DNA from: an uncultured Spirochaetota bacterium
Lineage (GTDB): Bacteria; Spirochaetota; UBA4802; UBA5368
Length of the DNA: 18,142 nt
Direction of reading: 5' to 3'
Assembly: GCA_937864375.1 (NCBI GenBank)
Contig: CALMJO010000018.1
Span: forward strand, 1 to 18,142
In this document: piece after piece, positions 1 through 6,974 of the stretch
Layout of the letters: each line of letters starts with the position of its first letter
How positions within the stretch are numbered: position 1 is the stretch's first letter
Notes under the pieces: generated by a model
What the model saw: the letters and a program-made list of their open reading frames with translations, nothing else
What the model was told of the DNA's origin: nothing
Databases searched by the model: none
Position numbers and translations under genes: made by a program

Positions 1-1
1 A

Positions 2-76
2 AAACAGCAGGAATTGGTGAGTAACCCATTTGAAATCCCGAAGCGCCACTGCTATGAAACGGGGAAAATACAATGA
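2..76 (+). CDS. 3' end of an upstream gene (partial)
   Basis: A frame open from the window edge ends in TGA at 74-76 and overlaps the ATG of the next gene (73-75) as ATGA, the usual sign of translational coupling. It encodes 24 residues ending in HCYETGKIQ. The fragment is too short to identify. The overlap and the lack of room for a promoter suggest that the following lyase-like gene is not the first gene of its operon. The other two frames close early. That the frame is real is an inference from the overlap. Confidence 0.5.
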   Translation, partial: KQQELVSNPFEIPKRHCYETGKIQ

Positions 77-1518
77 AGACAATACCGGCACATGGCATTG
101 AGCACGCTAAAGTGCTCGCGTCTCTCAAGGATTTCGGCATTGAGGATGCAAACTATCGCGACAGCAGGATTTGGAGCTTGGTGTATTATCTGGGTGAAGA
201 ACACACCTCGTTTCTCAAAAAGGCTTATGGTCTATACTTTTCAGAGAATGCCTTAAACCCCATGGCGTTCAAGAGCCTCAAGCGCATGGAGACGGAAATT
301 GTGCAGATGACTAGCGAGCTTTTGCACGGCGACGATCAGGTTGTCGGTACCATGACTTCGGGAGGCACGGAGACATGCCTGCTTCCTGTCGTTACCTATC
401 GCGAAAGAGCCAGCGCCATGCGCAATTTACCCTTTAAGCCGGAGATGATCGTCCCGCGTTCCATCCATGTATCGTGGGACAAAGCCTCCAAATATTTTGG
501 CGTCAAGATGGTGCAGGCCCCGCTCGACGACAAGTATAGAGTTGATGTGGCGGCGGTTGAACGATTAATCAACCGCAACACGATTCTGCTTGTAGCTTCG
601 GCTCCATGCTACCCGTTCGGTGTAGTTGATCCCATCCCCGCCCTGGGGGAAGTGGCCTTGCGTCATAAGCTGCCTTTGCATGTGGATTCCTGTCTGGGCG
701 GCTTTCTGCTACCATTTGTGGAGAGGCTCGGCAACTCGGTTACACCCTTTGATTTTCGTGTGCCTGGTGTGACCTCGATCGGGGCTGATCTGCACAAATA
801 CGGATTTAGCGCCAAAGGTGCCTCTGTTCTGCTATACCGAAGCATGGACTATCTGCAGCATCAGTTTTTTGTCTCCATTGATTCCCCCACAGGCGTATTT
901 GCTTCACCGGCCATGCTGGGGACGCGTCCAGGAGGCGCCATAGCAGCAGCCTGGGCGGCGCTCAATGCCATCGGCCTCAATGGTTATCTGGATATAACGC
1001 GAACTATAATGGATACTACCACTCGATTAATGAAGGGGATCGAGGCAATCGAAGGCCTGACTATACTTGGCTGCCCCTCCATGAGCGTTTTTGCCTATGC
1101 TTCGCGCGATAAAAACCTCGATATCTATGCACTAGGAGATCAACTCGAAGAGCGTGGCTGGTTGGTTGATCGCATCCAGCATCCGGCAGGCCTGCACTGC
1201 ATGGTTACGCCAAGGCATGCCGATGTTGTCGATAGCTACCTGAAAGATTTACGTGAAGCGGCGGACATTGTGCGACGCGATCCCGGGCTTGCATCCAAAG
1301 GCAACGCCGCCATGTATGGAATGGTCGCGAATGTGCCGATGCGCGGGCTGGTAAAATCACAGGTAACAAAAATGATGATGGAACTCTATGGGTCGGAGTG
1401 CAGGATGCCCGCCCCGGCAAGCGATGTTCAACATGCCTCCAGGCTTTCGCGGTATCTACTGCCTATTGGCATGAAAATACTCAACTGGTGGAATTCGCGT
1501 AAAAATAGGGTCACGTAA
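73..1518 (+). CDS. Sphingosine-1-phosphate lyase-like PLP-dependent enzyme (group II decarboxylase family)
   Basis: A 481-residue PLP fold-type I enzyme. Visible family marks are GTMTSGGTET at about 92-101 (phosphate/cofactor loop), LHVDSCLGGF at about 202-211 with the cofactor-binding Asp205, and IGADLHKYGFSAKG at about 236-249, where Lys242 is the expected Schiff-base lysine. The HVDxCLGGF and DxHKYGxxxKG pair is typical of sphingosine-1-phosphate lyases rather than glutamate or aromatic decarboxylases. Known members split phosphorylated long-chain bases into phosphoethanolamine and a fatty aldehyde. No N-terminal membrane anchor is visible, unlike eukaryotic enzymes but like bacterial ones, so a cytosolic location is likely. 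The start is supported by GGGG at 61-64 and by the ATGA overlap with the gene before it. A GntR regulator follows 14 bp downstream. The true substrate is not proven: bacterial homologues may act on other amines or amino acids. Confidence 0.82.
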   Translation: MKTIPAHGIEHAKVLASLKDFGIEDANYRDSRIWSLVYYLGEEHTSFLKKAYGLYFSENALNPMAFKSLKRMETEIVQMTSELLHGDDQVVGTMTSGGTETCLLPVVTYRERASAMRNLPFKPEMIVPRSIHVSWDKASKYFGVKMVQAPLDDKYRVDVAAVERLINRNTILLVASAPCYPFGVVDPIPALGEVALRHKLPLHVDSCLGGFLLPFVERLGNSVTPFDFRVPGVTSIGADLHKYGFSAKGASVLLYRSMDYLQHQFFVSIDSPTGVFASPAMLGTRPGGAIAAAWAALNAIGLNGYLDITRTIMDTTTRLMKGIEAIEGLTILGCPSMSVFAYASRDKNLDIYALGDQLEERGWLVDRIQHPAGLHCMVTPRHADVVDSYLKDLREAADIVRRDPGLASKGNAAMYGMVANVPMRGLVKSQVTKMMMELYGSECRMPAPASDVQHASRLSRYLLPIGMKILNWWNSRKNRVT

Positions 1519-1532
1519 AAGGGCTTGGTCAT

Positions 1533-2321
1533 TTGAAAGAAAAAAAGGAACGAAAAATAGCTAAAAAAGCGCTTTACTTTGAAGTCATTGACTTTCTTCT
1601 GGAAGACATAAAAAGCGGCCAATATCCGCCGGGGTCAAAGCTTCCTTCCGAGGATCAATTAGCCCGTGAATTCTCGGTTAGCCGCGTCACGTTGAGAGAA
1701 GCCCTTCGTGTGCTGGAGGACGATGGTGTGATCATACGCCGTCACGCCACAGGAACGTTTGTTCTCGATAAAAAAGCGGTTCCGGTTCAGACGCTCTCTT
1801 CAATTGTGTCCACATCCACCATTTTCAAAAGAGTGGGCTTGAAAGACCGCTTTATCAAGATTGAAATGAAAAAAACCGCCGCCAATTCACGGATTGCGGA
1901 GAAGCTGCGGATTCCCGCTGGCGAAGAGATCTGGGAAGTGGAGCGTATATGGACAATTGGCGAAAAACCTGCTGTTTATTCTTTTGATTTTTTCCCTGCG
2001 TCATTTGTTCCCGCCGGAGACGAAGATAAACTGAACTATTATATGCATTCTTTGTATCATTTTTTAACAGAGGTCTGCGGACAAATATCCGATGAAGGTG
2101 ATTGCTCGTTCAAACCTATTATCAGCGATAAACATCTGGCTGCAATTCTTCAGGTTAAGACCGCTTCACCGCTGATGTATATCGAGACCATTGATCTTAA
2201 TAAAAGCAAACAACCAATTCTCTACTGTAGATCATATTACATTCCGGAATTGTGTGAGTTTCAGGCGCACCGCCACAGAGACGAGACGGAGACGTATGCC
2301 AAATTAAATAATGTTCTTTAA
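1533..2321 (+). CDS. GntR-family transcriptional regulator with UTRA effector domain (HutC/FarR type)
   Basis: A 262-residue regulator. The N-terminal winged helix spans about residues 12-78, with the helix-turn-helix at about 39-60 (SEDQLAREFSVSRVTLREAL) and the wing ending GVIIRRHATGTFV. The remaining 160 or so residues have the layout of a UTRA ligand-binding domain. TTG is used as start: no ATG or GTG lies in frame between the upstream stop at 1506 and the helix-turn-helix, and AAAAGGG at 1517-1523 supplies a ribosome site. It sits 14 bp after the lyase-like gene and 120 bp before the aminotransferase gene, so it probably regulates this cluster in response to a substrate amine or phosphorylated amine. 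The ligand is unknown. Confidence 0.85.
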   Translation: MKEKKERKIAKKALYFEVIDFLLEDIKSGQYPPGSKLPSEDQLAREFSVSRVTLREALRVLEDDGVIIRRHATGTFVLDKKAVPVQTLSSIVSTSTIFKRVGLKDRFIKIEMKKTAANSRIAEKLRIPAGEEIWEVERIWTIGEKPAVYSFDFFPASFVPAGDEDKLNYYMHSLYHFLTEVCGQISDEGDCSFKPIISDKHLAAILQVKTASPLMYIETIDLNKSKQPILYCRSYYIPELCEFQAHRHRDETETYAKLNNVL

Positions 2322-2441
2322 GAGATAATACCAAATTCAGATTCTAAAACAGTGGGCTCTCTAAAAACTATTAATATTTGAAAAGCATACTGAGTATTAT
2401 GCCTGGCAAATCAGTCTTTCTTTTAAAGTGAGGAATATTGT

Positions 2442-3836
2442 ATGGAAAATAAAACAAACTGGTTTGATTATGATGTTGACGAGATGGTTCGTGGCGACCG
2501 GGATTTCTTATGGCACCACATCAAACCACATAAAGTGTTTCAAAATGCCGAGCAAATGATCATTGTTGAGGGCAAGGGATTGCGCGTCAAGGATATCCGC
2601 GGGCGGGAATATCTGGATGCCACATCCGGCGGTGTCTGGAGTGTCATGGTTGGTCATGGCCGGGAAAGCATCGCGAAAGCTGTTTATGAACAGCTAATAA
2701 CACTGCCCTATTACGCAGGGACGGTTGGTAACATTCCCAGTATCAAATTCGCAACCAAACTGATCGAACTTCTGCCGCGCCTGGGCAAAGTATTTTTCTC
2801 CAACAGCGGCTCAGAGGCAAACGAGAAAGCTTTTAAAGTTGTTCGTCAACTCTCCCACATTGATCCGAATCGGAAAGGAAAGCACAAAGTTCTGTTTCGA
2901 ACACGGGATTATCACGGCACAACCATTGGCGCGCTTAGCGCGACAGGCCAGATGGAAAGAAAGCAAGATTACGGGCCGTTTGCCGAAGGCTTTGTCGAGT
3001 TTCCTCACATGCTTTGCTACCGCTGCCCGTTTGGAAAAACATATCCCGGCTGCGATATTGATTGTGCCAAAGTTCTGGAAGATATAATTTTGAAGGAAGG
3101 GCCGGATACCGTAGGCGGTTGTATTGTCGAGCCTATTACAGCCGGTGGCGGCATTTTGGTTCCGGTTCCGGAATACTACCCGATTTTGCAGGCAATTTGC
3201 CGCAAATACGGAGTGTACCTGATTATGGATGAGGTCGTCTGCGGATTTGGCCGCACAGGAAAATTCTGGGGACATAAGCATTATGATGTGGATCCGGACA
3301 TTGTTACCATGGCCAAAGGGTTGGCCAGTTCTTATATGCCCCTGTCCGCTACAGTTTTCCGCCAGGATATTTTCGATAAATTTCTATGCGATCCTAACCA
3401 GCCTGCCGAGCGGATGAATTATTTCCGCGACATCAGCACTTACGGCGGTTGCACAGGCGCCATGGCGGCTGCACTGGAGAGCACGCGGATCATCGAAGAA
3501 GAACATTTGGTGGAAAACTCCCGGGTAGCCGGCGCTTATTTGCTCGAAGGTTTGCAATCGCTTAGCGATATGCCGCTGGTAGGAGATGTGCGGGGCAAGG
3601 GGCTCTTCTGCGGCATTGAATTTGTTCGGAACAAACAAACCAAAGAATCCATCACGGAAGCGGAAATGGCGCGTGTCATGGCTTTGGTGACAGCCGAAGG
3701 AGTGCTTGTGGGAAGGACGTCCAGCTCTCTGCCGGGCAACAATACCATTATGAATTTTGCGCCGGCTTTAATTGCCACCAAATCTGACATGGACGAGATA
3801 GTGGCAGCCGTTAAACGTGCTATGGAAAAGTTCTGA
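2442..3836 (+). CDS. tpa: Class III aminotransferase, taurine-pyruvate aminotransferase-like
   Basis: A 464-residue class III PLP aminotransferase (464 is normal for omega-amino-acid transaminases). Motifs seen are FSNSGSEANEKAFK (119-132), the RDYHGTTIGALSA block (155-167), LIMDEVVCGFGRTGK (260-274) with cofactor Asp263, and MAKGLASSYMPLSA (290-303) with Lys292 as the Schiff-base lysine. The N-terminal LWHHIKPHK, the EYLDATSGGVWSVMVGHGRE segment, YFRDISTYGGCT and DVRGKGLFCGIEF closely follow my recollection of the Bilophila-type taurine:pyruvate aminotransferase, which makes sulfoacetaldehyde and alanine. A four-cysteine stretch (192-208, CYRCPFGKTYPGCDIDC) is unusual. AGGAA at 2431-2435 gives a good ribosome site. 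Alternatives are beta-alanine:pyruvate transaminase, or a phosphoethanolamine-lyase-like activity, since the neighbour is a sphingosine-phosphate-lyase homologue. The class is secure, the substrate moderate. Confidence 0.8.
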   Translation: MENKTNWFDYDVDEMVRGDRDFLWHHIKPHKVFQNAEQMIIVEGKGLRVKDIRGREYLDATSGGVWSVMVGHGRESIAKAVYEQLITLPYYAGTVGNIPSIKFATKLIELLPRLGKVFFSNSGSEANEKAFKVVRQLSHIDPNRKGKHKVLFRTRDYHGTTIGALSATGQMERKQDYGPFAEGFVEFPHMLCYRCPFGKTYPGCDIDCAKVLEDIILKEGPDTVGGCIVEPITAGGGILVPVPEYYPILQAICRKYGVYLIMDEVVCGFGRTGKFWGHKHYDVDPDIVTMAKGLASSYMPLSATVFRQDIFDKFLCDPNQPAERMNYFRDISTYGGCTGAMAAALESTRIIEEEHLVENSRVAGAYLLEGLQSLSDMPLVGDVRGKGLFCGIEFVRNKQTKESITEAEMARVMALVTAEGVLVGRTSSSLPGNNTIMNFAPALIATKSDMDEIVAAVKRAMEKF

Positions 3837-3974
3837 TGAAGCAGGTATTGTTCTGTGGACTTTCACACTATTGTGTGTTATATTCATACCATCGAAAGTA
3901 TATCCTTTGAGTCCGGCTGAGCGGCTCGTTTTCATGGAGAGTGTTCCAAATATTGCACCCACAGGGAGATGAAA

Positions 3975-4280
3975 ATGAGAAAATACGCGCTTCCGTGTCT
4001 GGCTATCGCGATCTTTTTGAGTGTTCCACGTTATGCGGCAGAAAATCCCGCCACAACGCCGAAAAAGGCGGCCCTGGTCATCGGGAGAATCAAAATCACA
4101 TTTCAGAATTTCTTCAAGGAGAATTACAATGAAACAGTGACTTCCGGAATATCGATCGTGTTCCGGGATTCAAAGGGCAAGCTGGTAAATTTTAAGCCTG
4201 CTGCAAAGGGCTTTTTACCAGGAAGAGGTTGCCTTTTTGAAGAATGCGCTTCCGGGAAGCGGGGTTATGGTCCGTTCTGA
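3975..4280 (+). CDS. Small secreted protein, reading frame running into a repeat and a group II intron
   Basis: The ATG at 3975 is preferred over the in-frame ATG at 3969 because AGGGAG at 3963-3968 lies six bases before it. Residues 1-23 form a typical signal peptide (MRKYALPCLAIAIFLSVPRYAA), followed by a short mature domain of about 50 residues with alternating hydrophobic strands; I do not recognise the family. From about residue 72 (NFKP) the frame is inside dispersed repeat copy A, and the TGA at 4278-4280 lies inside the group II intron. The present C-terminus is therefore probably not ancestral. If the intron splices, the frame stays open through the right half of the repeat and stops at 6315-6317, giving 114 residues. 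It may be a broken gene. Confidence 0.5.
   Translation: MRKYALPCLAIAIFLSVPRYAAENPATTPKKAALVIGRIKITFQNFFKENYNETVTSGISIVFRDSKGKLVNFKPAAKGFLPGRGCLFEECASGKRGYGPF
4187..4269 (+). repeat. Dispersed repeat copy A, left half (interrupted by the intron)
   Basis: Starts AAATTTTAAGCC, matching 18045-18056 in copy C and nearly matching copy B at 7946. It contains a terminator-like hairpin, AAGCC (4194-4198) paired with GGCTT (4209-4213) and followed by T residues to 4216. A second, strong hairpin, CGCTTC-CGG-GAAGCG, spans 4247-4261. The segment from CTTCCGGGAAGC through GGGGTTATG is identical to copy C (18109-18128). The copy breaks exactly where the group II intron begins and resumes at 6268. Confidence 0.75.
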
Positions 4281-4835
4281 AGCTGACGTTCGCTTACCGG
4301 TGAAAGTCCGGTCCCGATAAACGCCAGAGAGTCGGGTAGCTATCCTCGGATGCATAGGGTGACCGAATGTGTCTAAGGGAGGAAAATAGTTCGTGAAGAA
4401 CGTGCGAAACGGCAGTCCGTAACATGAAGTGAATTCTGCAGCGTCGTTAGCTTACCGGGAAACCGGACAAGAGGGTGCCGAGCCCGTCATAACGGGGCGA
4501 AGGCGGAAGAAGGGATGAAGATACTGGAAAAGCAGTCCCGAAGAACCCTCCGGCGTAAGGGAAGCGGAATGTCGTGAAAGTGGGCGTCGGAACAGAAGAG
4601 ATCTCCGCCGGTCGCCGGTACCACAACCGGGGAAACTGCGCGTATAAGTCGGTGAGACGAAGTCGGGCGGAATGCTTGCGGAGAAGTCGGAGGGCAAGCC
4701 GTTTTTGTGCATCCTGCACCGGCCTTGCATGCCGCCGTCCTGGCGGCAAAGGACATAGTACCGAAGACTGCTGGGACAACGCAACCCGGCATAGGGAAGG
4801 GTCTCTGCTTCAATCACACGGGAGTATGAAGGTAA

Positions 4836-6152
4836 GTGATAGTGCATGATGAAACATCAACGACACCGCTGGGGACAGCGATGAAATCGTCACGAGAACT
4901 TCAACGAACGTTATATCTGGCGGCCAAGAGGAGCAGGAGTCGAAGATTCCATGCGCTCTATGACCGGATTCACCGTCCCGACGTACTGTGGCGGGCGTGG
5001 CATGAGGTAAGATCGAACAAGGGCGCGGCGGGCGTAGACGGCGTCAGTTTCGAGGATATCGAAGGAGAAGGAGTAGAGAACCTTCTCAACACGATTGAAC
5101 AGGAATTGAAAAAGAAGACCTATCGCCCCGCACCGGTACTCCGGGTTAACATACCGAAGGCAGGAGGAGGGGAAAGGCCGCTTGGAATTCCAACCATAAA
5201 GGATCGGGTGGTGCAACAAGCGTGCAAGATCGTAATTGAACCGATATTCGAGGCAAACTTCCAGCCGAATTCGTACGGCTTTCGCCCGAAGAAAAGCGCG
5301 GTGGGAGCGGTGAACGATGTCAGGGAAACGCTGGTGCGAAGCTGGTGGGTGGTGGACATGGATATCAAGGCCTATTTTGACTCCATAGACCACGACACGC
5401 TGTGTGCGCTCCTGCGGCGACGCATAAGCGATCGGCGGGTACTGAAGCTGATCAAGCTCTGGCTGAAGGCGGGAGTGGTTGCCGAAGGAAGGTATCAGGC
5501 GACGAATGCCGGTTCTCCGCAGGGGGGAGTTATCAGTCCTCTGCTTGCGAATATCTACCTCCACATCTTTGACATGTACTGGAATACACGGTGTCAGCAA
5601 CTGGGGAGATTGGTTCGGTACGCCGATGATTGCGTGATACTATGTCGCTACAGAAGTGAGGCGCAGCACGCATACCGGGAAGCATCCAGTTTCTTGAAAC
5701 GGCTGAAACTAACGCTGCACCCGGAAAAGACCCGGGTGGTAAACATGAATGCGGATGGTTTCGACTTCCTGGGATTTTATTTCCGGAAGAGTCGATCAGA
5801 AACTACGGGGAAGATTGTGCCTTACTTCTGGCCTTCGAAGAAGGCGATGAAGACAGTCAGGGTGCGGATTCAAGAGATAACGGGCAGGAACATGTTTCTT
5901 CTCTCCCCGGGAATGATTGTGGGCAGGCTCAATCCCATAATACGGGGCTGGAGGAACTATTTCAAGACGGGAAACTCGACCAGGAAGCTCCAACAACTGG
6001 ACGAGTATCTTTCATTCCGGATGTTTCGTTTTATAAGAAAACAGGGTGGAAACCGGCGCCGGGTATCGTGGGAAAAATTCAAATACTGGTATGTCAAGCA
6101 TTGCGGTATGGAAAGATTTTACCTGCCGGGTGAAGCAGGTTACAGGCCTTGA
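4836..6152 (+). CDS. ltrA: Group II intron reverse transcriptase/maturase (LtrA-like, no endonuclease domain)
   Basis: A 438-residue intron-encoded protein that assists splicing and reverse-transcribes the intron at its target. Reverse transcriptase blocks run in order: NKGAAGVDGV (61-70), GGERPLGIPTIKDRVVQ (111-127), SYGFRPKKSA (146-155), VVDMDIKAYFDSIDHD with Asp174 and Asp176, GSPQGGVISPLLANIYL (226-242) and the catalytic YADD (262-265). The thumb/maturase X region includes FDFLGFYFRKS (309-319) and RGWRNYF (370-376). The protein ends at residue 438 with no HNH endonuclease domain, fitting class C and related lineages. The start is GTG at 4836 behind GAAGG (4828-4832); ATG at 4881, where homology-like sequence begins, is an alternative. 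No frameshift or missing catalytic residue is seen. Confidence 0.93.
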   Translation: MIVHDETSTTPLGTAMKSSRELQRTLYLAAKRSRSRRFHALYDRIHRPDVLWRAWHEVRSNKGAAGVDGVSFEDIEGEGVENLLNTIEQELKKKTYRPAPVLRVNIPKAGGGERPLGIPTIKDRVVQQACKIVIEPIFEANFQPNSYGFRPKKSAVGAVNDVRETLVRSWWVVDMDIKAYFDSIDHDTLCALLRRRISDRRVLKLIKLWLKAGVVAEGRYQATNAGSPQGGVISPLLANIYLHIFDMYWNTRCQQLGRLVRYADDCVILCRYRSEAQHAYREASSFLKRLKLTLHPEKTRVVNMNADGFDFLGFYFRKSRSETTGKIVPYFWPSKKAMKTVRVRIQEITGRNMFLLSPGMIVGRLNPIIRGWRNYFKTGNSTRKLQQLDEYLSFRMFRFIRKQGGNRRRVSWEKFKYWYVKHCGMERFYLPGEAGYRP

Positions 6153-6177
6153 ACGCTGCGGAAAGAAGATTGTCGGA

Positions 6178-6267
6178 AAGCCGTGTGCGGGAGAACTGCA
6201 TGCACGGTTTGAGGAGGCAGGAGATGGAAACCGGGGCGTTGCCAACGGCGCCATCTCCTGACCCTAC
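6178..6267 (+). ncRNA. Group II intron domains V and VI
   Basis: Domain V is the 34-nt hairpin 6178-6211, with the catalytic AGC triad at 6179-6181 and arms GCCGTGTGC / GCACGGT. Domain VI has a perfect 10-bp stem, CAGGAGATGG (6218-6227) with CCATCTCCTG (6251-6260). A6261 follows as the expected branch-point adenosine, seven bases from the 3' end CTAC (6267). The spacing independently supports the 3' boundary found from the repeat alignment. Confidence 0.85.
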
Positions 6268-6305
6268 TCGGGGAACTCTTCCCCGGAAAGAGGACGCAGA
6301 TTCCT
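6268..6305 (+). repeat. Dispersed repeat copy A, right half
   Basis: Resumes the repeat after the intron. It holds a perfect hairpin, CGGGGAA-CTC-TTCCCCG (6269-6285). Its last 28 bases (6278-6305) are identical to 8038-8065 in copy B, ending GACGCAGATTCCT. The abiE promoter begins about 20 bp downstream. Confidence 0.75.
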
Positions 6306-6325
6306 GGATATTGGTGAATAAATCA

Positions 6326-6369
6326 TTGACTTTCTCCAGAAAGTATAATATTTTGATACTTACTGGAGA
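6326..6369 (+). promoter_or_regulatory. abiE promoter with long inverted-repeat operator
   Basis: A -35 TTGACT (6326-6331) and a -10 TATTTT (6349-6354) are 17 bp apart; TATAAT at 6344-6349 is an alternative -10. An inverted repeat with 14-base arms covers the -10: TCTCCAGAAAGTAT (6333-6346) and ATACTTACTGGAGA (6356-6369), 13 of 14 matching, with a 9-bp gap. AbiEi antitoxins are known to repress their own promoter through inverted repeats, so this is the likely operator. The right arm contains GGAG (6365-6368), the ribosome site for the ATG at 6375. Confidence 0.7.
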
Positions 6370-6374
6370 CAAAG

Positions 6375-6974
6375 ATGTATATAGATCATATGACCCTGAT
6401 CCACGAGTTGAGGAATTATTCCTCCCCCAAGGCTCGGATTACCCGGATGATCAAATCCGGGGATTTAATACAGGTCCGCCGCGGAATCTTTCTGGATGCC
6501 AACGATCATGACTATTCCTTGAAGAGTCTCGCATCCGTCATTTACGGGCCGTCGTATATCTCATTCGAATACGCGCTCGCCTACCATGGCCTTATTCCTG
6601 AAAGAGCCAACGTTCTCACCTCGGCCGTATATAACAAGAATAAGAACCGCAGGTTCCATACATCGTTGGGGGATTTCCACTATTACTATCTTCCGGCCAA
6701 CGTCTATCCCTATGGTATTGTCAGGGAAGAGGAAAACAAGCAGGGCTATCTCATCGCCACTCCGGAAAAAGCGCTGCTCGACATGCTGTATAAAACACGG
6801 GGCATCGCCTCCAGGAAAGCCCTGGCCCGGCTCCTGTTCGCTGATTGGCGGATGGATTACGACAGGATTGCAGGGATGGATAAGGAAAGCATCGGTTCGA
6901 TCGCCCCGATGTACCGGAAAAAGCTCTCAATGCTGTTCCTCGATTGGTTCGAGAAGGAGACCGCGCATGCATAG
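6375..6974 (+). CDS. abiEi: AbiEi-type antitoxin / transcriptional repressor (type IV toxin-antitoxin)
   Basis: A 199-residue protein of the AbiEi family. The N-terminal winged helix (about 7-50) includes SSPKARITRMIKSGDLIQVRRGIFL, and the middle carries the family-like ISFEYALAYHGLIPE (about 62-76) and TPEKALLDMLYKTRG stretches. In characterised systems AbiEi represses the operon and counteracts the nucleotidyltransferase toxin AbiEii without stably binding it. The start follows GGAG at 6365-6368. The gene overlaps the toxin gene by 8 bp (ATGCATAG), so the two are translationally coupled. It begins only 70 bp past the end of repeat copy A, pointing to acquisition as a module. Confidence 0.85.
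   Translation: MYIDHMTLIHELRNYSSPKARITRMIKSGDLIQVRRGIFLDANDHDYSLKSLASVIYGPSYISFEYALAYHGLIPERANVLTSAVYNKNKNRRFHTSLGDFHYYYLPANVYPYGIVREEENKQGYLIATPEKALLDMLYKTRGIASRKALARLLFADWRMDYDRIAGMDKESIGSIAPMYRKKLSMLFLDWFEKETAHA

Larger units (their letters stand above)
4270..6267 (+). mobile_element. Group II intron (class C-like), 1998 bp, intact
   Basis: The boundaries come from comparison with the uninterrupted repeat copy C: its GGGGTTATG/TCCGGGAAC junction is split here into GGGGTTATG at 4261-4269 and TCGGGGAAC at 6268-6276. The intron would start GTCCG, one base off the usual GTGYG, and end CTAC, fitting the AY rule. The 566 bases 4270-4835 carry no gene and hold the 5' ribozyme domains (for example the GGTGAAAGTCCGGTC segment near 4299). 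The reverse transcriptase occupies domain IV, and domains V and VI lie at 6178-6267. The encoded protein lacks an endonuclease domain, and the site is next to a hairpin, as is usual for group IIC introns. The element looks complete and could be mobile. Confidence 0.88.

Noticed and set aside
3864..3877. CACAC-TATT-GTGTG hairpin after the aminotransferase gene as a terminator
   Set aside because: Only a 5-bp stem, and the following sequence (TTATATT) is not a T run; too weak to call.
4447..4849. Several frames of about 90-130 codons on both strands before the reverse transcriptase
   Set aside because: They fall in the structured 5' ribozyme domains of the group II intron; the products are Arg/Ser-rich with no motif.
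6586..6966. N-terminal 127-codon extension of the AbiEii frame
   Set aside because: It overlaps abiEi out of frame. The family start and ribosome site are at 6967, so the extension is a shadow.
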